This document shows, one piece after another, positions 59,626-64,000 of a DNA stretch of 64,000 nucleotides. The position numbers and the translations under genes were made by a program. The notes under the pieces are model-generated. The model had not been told where the DNA came from and ran no database searches. It was given only the letters and a program-made list of their open reading frames with translations. How positions within the stretch are numbered: position 1 is the stretch's first letter; the number at the start of each line of letters is the position of its first letter. This DNA comes from Phoronis australis (taxonomy: Eukaryota; Phoronida; Phoronidae): positions 71,077-135,076 of the forward strand of contig NMRA01000182.1 of the NCBI GenBank assembly GCA_002633005.1. Direction: 5' to 3'.

Positions 59626-60218
59626 TTATTTGGTGAGATGTTTCTTCTTCTTGATTGTTTTTGGCACACGTTTCTTCACCCTGACTGGGTCTGTTTTAGG
59701 TCGATTCAGCAGTCTCCTTTTGTTGTGCGTATGTCGTGTACTGGTGCTGCCATCGTTTGACGAGACTAAACTAACTGACGAATGTGAACGGTCTTCACTC
59801 TGGAGAGATGACGATGATGGGGAAGGATAAATGAAGCCAGAGTCTGGGTCTTTGGTGTAGTTGGCATCATGAGACGGTATTGATGGCAGGGAGTTTACAG
59901 GATGCTCTGATGGCGGATTGTACAAAGCCATGCAACTGTCCGCACGTAGACTCAAGGGCGTGTCTTCCGTTCTGTGAGCAAACTTTGATATGTCTGTGTT
60001 GGCCCTCTCCAGTTTACCCTGTGGTATGAGTTTGTTCAGGATCGCCATTTTTCGCAACTGTTGCTTGTATTTGTTGATGTTTTTCAGGAACCGGGGACAC
60101 CGGATGCACTCCTGACGAGCGATTCGCTTGACTCGAGGCAGTTCATCTACACACAGTTTACCAGCGTAGAGCAGACGAAAGTCTATGTTGTCAATGTTAC
60201 GCAATATATTCACTGCAC
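59626..60218 (-). CDS. MATCAP-like tyrosine carboxypeptidase, last exon
   Basis: Minus-strand exon from a TACTTTCAG acceptor (AG at plus 60219-60220) to the stop at 59626-59628. It opens with two bases that complete a Gly codon, then AVNILRNIDNIDFRLLYAGK and DELPRVKRIAR, the C-terminal part of the DUF1704/KIAA0895 catalytic fold. It closes with a helical stretch (NINKYKQQLRKMAILNKL). After about 75 residues the family similarity seems to end. A ~120-residue tail follows, rich in Ser/Pro, with DSGFIYPS and a very basic end (KKRVPKTIKKKKHLTK). A basic tail would suit a microtubule-bound enzyme, but that is inference. The reading frame across the junction to the exon at 61159 is exact. Confidence 0.85.
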
Positions 60219-61158
60219 CTGAAAGTACAAGGTAACCTCAACATTATCCTGAAAATGTACACAACAAATTGCTACCAGAAGTATACTCAGTACTAAGTCA
60301 GCCACAGCCAGATGGCAGCAATCTTAATTTGAATTTTAATTAAAATTTTCAGTGTCTTGACCTCATTTCGAAATTTTTACCACTATTCAATGTACAGGTC
60401 AGACAACAACATATACATTACACAAATAAAAGACAAAGCTGACACACAATATTTTATGTAATTTGCATTATTACTGTGAGAACAATTTATTAAATGTTCA
60501 TAGATGAACTGAACATTATACATGAAGCTTGACAGATAATAATAAATTACTAATTAATGTATGGAAAATATTAGGAGGTGAAGAGCATTTTTACAAAATA
60601 TCAAAAAAACATTCGCTAACATTTTCTTTAAAAAATACTTTTTAATCAGGAACAGAGTGGCATGAATGACACACACAGACCCTTAAAGCCATAGACTATA
60701 AACTTGAACTTGAATACTTACCATAAGTGGTCTAAATCAAAAGCCAGTTTCTTCAACACAGCATAGATTGATTGCATTTACAAATTTTCAAATATTTAAA
60801 GCAAGACTTCTTTGATTTTGTTAAAGGGGGACATCAGCAATTTTTACCTAAAAAAGCAAACCTCCTGACACATTTCAGTGATTATGCTTGTCCCAAGCGC
60901 CTTCTAGGCATGTATTAACAGTGAAGTCAGACAACCCATGACTTTCTTACATCCCCACTTTGCATTTTGTAGCACACACAGGTAAGGACCTGGGAACAGT
61001 GATTACGGTTGAGTAGGACCTTCAAAAATAGCCAAATTTGAAAATTCTAGATTTGATATCACTAAAATGAAGGGAAAAGGGGTACACCCTTGGATCTGCC
61101 CATGATTAGACTTAATGACAGCATACCCTGCCAGTGCCTGTAAACACCTGCAACTCAC
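60219..61158 (-). other. Intron of the MATCAP-like gene
   Basis: Minus-strand GTGAGT donor at plus 61153-61158 and TTTCAG acceptor at 60219. Nothing else recognised inside. Confidence 0.75.
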
Positions 61159-61326
61159 CTTCAAAATAACACTGATCTCCGCCATATCCTCCAGTTCCAC
61201 TTGGGTCAGCCAGACCTCGCTTAACACGTGTTACAAATCTCCACCGCAGTTCTGGGTTCATTACATATCGACCAAGATGGGTAAACAACTCTTGAAATGT
61301 CATTGTCTCTGACATGCAAGCAGTAT
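61159..61326 (-). CDS. MATCAP-like tyrosine carboxypeptidase, exon
   Basis: Minus-strand 168 bp exon between a TTTCTAATAG acceptor and a consensus donor GAAG/GTGAGT. It starts with two bases of a codon and ends with one, matching both neighbours. Its product includes TACMSETMTFQELFTHLGRY, then NPELRWRFVTRVKRGLADPS and GGDQCYFEG. The R-x-KRG-x-x-D segment followed by D-Q-x-Y-x-x-G is typical of the DUF1704 carboxypeptidase fold downstream of the zinc site. Confidence 0.88.
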
Positions 61327-61874
61327 CTATTAGAAAGAATATGTATTATTACAATTTTGACATAGTTTAAACAAAAATACTTATTTGTTTTGATGCACTT
61401 TAAGTCTTGTTAGCAATTCGACATCACTTGTAAGAATGTACAGATTGAAGTGGCATTAAAGTTGTGCTTTCTGTCAAAAAACGAGTTTTGAATTAGGCCA
61501 CATACCATTATAAAATTAGTTTGAAATTGTTCTTTACTAAGTTTAGATGTGATCTCAGAGATCTAAAAATGATTAAAAGAAACTTATCTCTCATGGTTGT
61601 AATGCATTGGATTCAAAACAAATTCTCGGCGACTGACTACCGTTCCCTAGTAAAGTTGTATTTCTCTCTAGGATTGTTCGGTTTTTGACATGAAAAAAGA
61701 TTTGTATGTCTGGAATTAGTTGCATTTGATTTTTGATTATTTACAAAAATCTCAATTCTCGATATAATGTACATCTATCAATACATGTCAGGATGTTGTA
61801 GTAAGTGTTTATAGTGATTTTCATGCAATAAAACTGATACATAATATTTTGTACAAAACCATTGTGAAACTTAC
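61327..61874 (-). other. Intron of the MATCAP-like gene
   Basis: Donor GTAAGT (plus 61869-61874), acceptor CTAATAG (plus 61327-61333). No feature inside. Confidence 0.75.
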
Positions 61875-62043
61875 AATATGACAATGCAGCCACTTTCAAG
61901 TATTGTACATTAGCCTGCAGAACGGTGTTTATTGTAGCTAAGCCCTCTTCTGTCTGAACTAGTTCATATGATCTCAAAGAACGCAGACCAAACTTCTTCC
62001 GATCAGAGAACCACGGCTGTAGGCCATCATTCAACATACGGTA
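61875..62043 (-). CDS. MATCAP-like tyrosine carboxypeptidase, exon
   Basis: Minus-strand 169 bp exon. The start was set at TAC CGT ATG after TTAACTGACATGCAG, because this joins HEIGTHF directly to YRMLNDGLQPWF, the continuation expected in the family. An upstream acceptor (TCCATCAG, plus 62101) would add 19 residues without family character. The product includes SDRKKFGLRSLRSYELVQTE and EGLATINTVL. The E-G-L-A motif after the HExxxH helix is a family hallmark, and its Glu is expected to complete the zinc site. Donor TCATATT/GTAAGT in phase 1. Confidence 0.88.
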
Positions 62044-63149
62044 CTGCATGTCAGTTAAGGGACACATCTTAATTCTAGTTTCCAGAAGTGACCATATTGC
62101 CTGATGGATAAAACTCAAAAGCACTGCATTTTACAACTTAGAAAAGAGTTAAGATTCAAGCACAAATGGAATATGCAGGTGCATACTTAACCGCTGGTAT
62201 AGCCAGAAGTATTCAGCAGGGGGGATAAATGCAAAATTGTCGGTGGGTGTATATGAAATAAGTGGATACCTGGAGACACTTTCCAATGAACAAGGGGACA
62301 AATGTAATGGGTTTTGGCCAGATGTGGACTTTTTGCAATGAACGGGGGGGGGCATGGCCCAATTGAGTCCCCCCCATTGGTCATACAGGTGTTGTTAACA
62401 AAAAGTAGTCTCCATTTTGACAGAAAGTAGTTACCCTGACCAGATAAGCTGCATGAGCACAGCATAACAATATATATTATAGCTTTCACATGGTGGGCGC
62501 AAAATAAATCTTGCACTGAAATTTATCAGTAGTGTGTGCAGCATACAACAAATATATTCATTTAGATAGTTTGGTCTGGCCACATGATTATTAGCTTACA
62601 TTAAGTCTGTTGGTAATGATCGCTCCAAAAAGTAATCAAAGATTTATACTTAAACAGTAAATCAATACACTTATAGATAGATTCTATTGATAGCGGTAAT
62701 GATTACTTCAACCATTCTATATACATTGTATAATAATAGTTTCACCAATCAAAAATTAATTCTGACATTGTGTGTTTGGAATAGGGTGTATTACAGTAAA
62801 TGCGTTGAGTGCCTACATGTCCTTGTTAAAAATATTATATGTTAAAGAAAAAAAATCTTGAATAAGAGATTTGATGCATTGGACCATGACAATCTTGGAG
62901 TACATGAGCCCTTCCCAAAGAGTCCAGGAAATCGAAGCCTTAAATAAGCCAATTTTTTTTTAACTTTCAACAAGTTTTGAAGTCTCTTCAACTACTGAAA
63001 GAGGGACAAAGATCTGAATGTGAATTTGTCAGGAGCATGTTCATACTGTTTTGAGCTACACCAGAAAATATGAAACTAANATTTACAAAAAACACAGTAA
63101 TTTAAACTTTCAGGATGTGGGGAGTTTTAGAAAAATATGTAAAGGATAC
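62044..63149 (-). other. Intron of the MATCAP-like gene
   Basis: Donor CATTTT/GTATCC at plus 63144-63149, acceptor CATGCAG at 62044. Contains G/C runs at 62345-62380 and an ambiguous base at 63080. Confidence 0.7.
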
Positions 63150-63300
63150 AAAATGTGTGCCAATTTCATGGTTGGCCAAGCAGTGAATTCCTTTGGTCCT
63201 CATATAGACATTGTCCTCATTGTTTCTAATGAACATTGTATACTTCCTTGCCTCTGGTCGATTGTACTTGATACTGGGACCTTGCCACATCATACGAGCA
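63150..63300 (-). CDS. MATCAP-like tyrosine carboxypeptidase, zinc-site exon
   Basis: Minus-strand 151 bp exon after the acceptor TTTTTCATTTCCAG. It encodes ARMMWQGPSIKYNRPEARKY, then MRTKGIHCLANHEIGTHF at the end. HEIGTH (plus 63153-63170) is the HExxxH zinc-binding and catalytic motif of microtubule-associated tyrosine carboxypeptidases, metalloproteases that remove the C-terminal Tyr of alpha-tubulin. The exon begins with the last base of a codon, so at least one coding exon lies upstream, probably beyond 64000. The exact paralogue (MATCAP1 or MATCAP2 type) is not settled, so no symbol is given. Confidence 0.9.
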
Positions 63301-64000
63301 CTGGAAATGAAAAATCAGATTGCATTTTAAAAATCCAATGATATGTTGCAGGACAACAAAACAATTTCAATATTCATCAGAGAAGAAATTTAATTGTTTT
63401 TTTCCAATCCCAAAGGTGTCTCTGGTATAGTTAGTTTTGCAGAGGAGACCCTGCACATTCTACCTCATTGTGACTGATATGTGATGCGTATTGTACTCTT
63501 CAGATCCATTAAACAAGGCATGAAGTATGTTGACGCGATCCAACATTTGTGCAAAATAATAGAAAGAACAAGACATCATTTCTCACACAAAAAATTGGCT
63601 CACATCAACACTAATTAAAAAACATGGTTTTAAGCATGGGACAATACAGGATGTCTCAAAAAGTACACATTCCAGTGATATATAAACCCTGAACAAGCCG
63701 TGAAAGTTGCCATGCACAATGAAACCTAATACCTACGTTACTGGAGTGAGCATTGGCTTGCTTTTGAAACCAATGAAAACTTATCAGAAATGAAATGAAT
63801 TAAGCTAGACAAGAAAATTTACTAAAACAACTTATTTTCAGTCATGTTGTTGAAGGGACAATAAACCTTCATCTTCTATCAAAAGACAGCTGTCAGGGAA
63901 ATTGCAGGCAGTTTATAGTAAAAAATCTATTCAAACAATGGACAAGAACACGGGGACATTTGCATTGAAAAAATAAATGCCCCTTTGAATGATGATGCAA
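63301..64000 (-). other. Upstream intron of the MATCAP-like gene
   Basis: No exon with acceptable splice sites recognised. The gene should continue beyond the right edge of the window. Confidence 0.5.

Noticed and set aside
62044-62100. Extension of the MATCAP exon to the upstream acceptor at 62101
   Set aside because: It would insert 19 residues between HEIGTHF and the conserved YRMLNDGLQPW, breaking the family pattern.
63494-63575. Possible further minus-strand exon (MLDRVNILHALFNG...)
   Set aside because: No AG acceptor at its upstream side and the frame stops before any donor; not consistent with the phase needed by the exon at 63150.

Overview
This is nuclear DNA from an animal, most likely a marine invertebrate. 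The evidence is multi-exon genes with GT-AG introns, AT-rich intergenic DNA full of degraded short transposons, tRNA-derived SINE-like pieces, a long CA microsatellite, two runs of N (21100-22004 and 36357-36933), and a conserved animal protein (MATCAP/KIAA0895 family) at the right end. The phylum cannot be fixed from the sequence. There is no bacterial, viral or organellar gene content.

Layout. (1) 872-1276 is the last coding exon of a coiled-coil protein read rightward from outside the window. (2) 1.7-3.0 kb is a terminal-inverted-repeat element carrying an internal ~155 bp degenerate satellite. (3) From 6.4 to 51.8 kb lie six long open reading frames, each uninterrupted in one exon: 6451-7884, 19207-20358, 28524-29981, 40716-42044 and 50163-51785 on +, and 43191-44135 on -. 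None matches a family I can name. They are Ser/Thr/Lys-rich, mostly disordered-looking proteins of 314-540 residues. They are separated by 1-11 kb of DNA without recognisable genes but with duplications, hairpins and small transposons. (4) 59626-63300 on - holds the last four coding exons of a microtubule-associated tyrosine carboxypeptidase (MATCAP, formerly DUF1704/KIAA0895), including its HEIGTH zinc site.

The main result is that the six single-exon genes look like a divergent local gene family. Three of them share a compact Cys motif around the words CDVLG/CEVLG (C-[DE]-V-L-G-x2-S-C-x2-C) and a fourth keeps a degenerate copy. A second short block (K-x-L-P-x-L, then [IL]-[QK]-D-x-I) occurs in several of the same proteins. 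A third block (T-P-x-E-R-x-[FL]-Y, with a related form) lies about 160 residues from the N terminus in three members. Four of the genes have a good 3' splice acceptor 27-38 nt before the start codon, so each seems to be one coding exon behind a 5'UTR intron, or behind a spliced-leader site. I do not recognise this family and propose it as the undescribed system to check.

One assembly point matters. The sequence on the left of the second N gap repeats on its right (34751-36356 against 36934-39211), and both gap edges fall inside the repeated segment. This looks like two haplotypes left unmerged. The two copies differ by a clean 625 bp transposon insertion, so the artefact, if it is one, reveals a polymorphic mobile element with its empty site.
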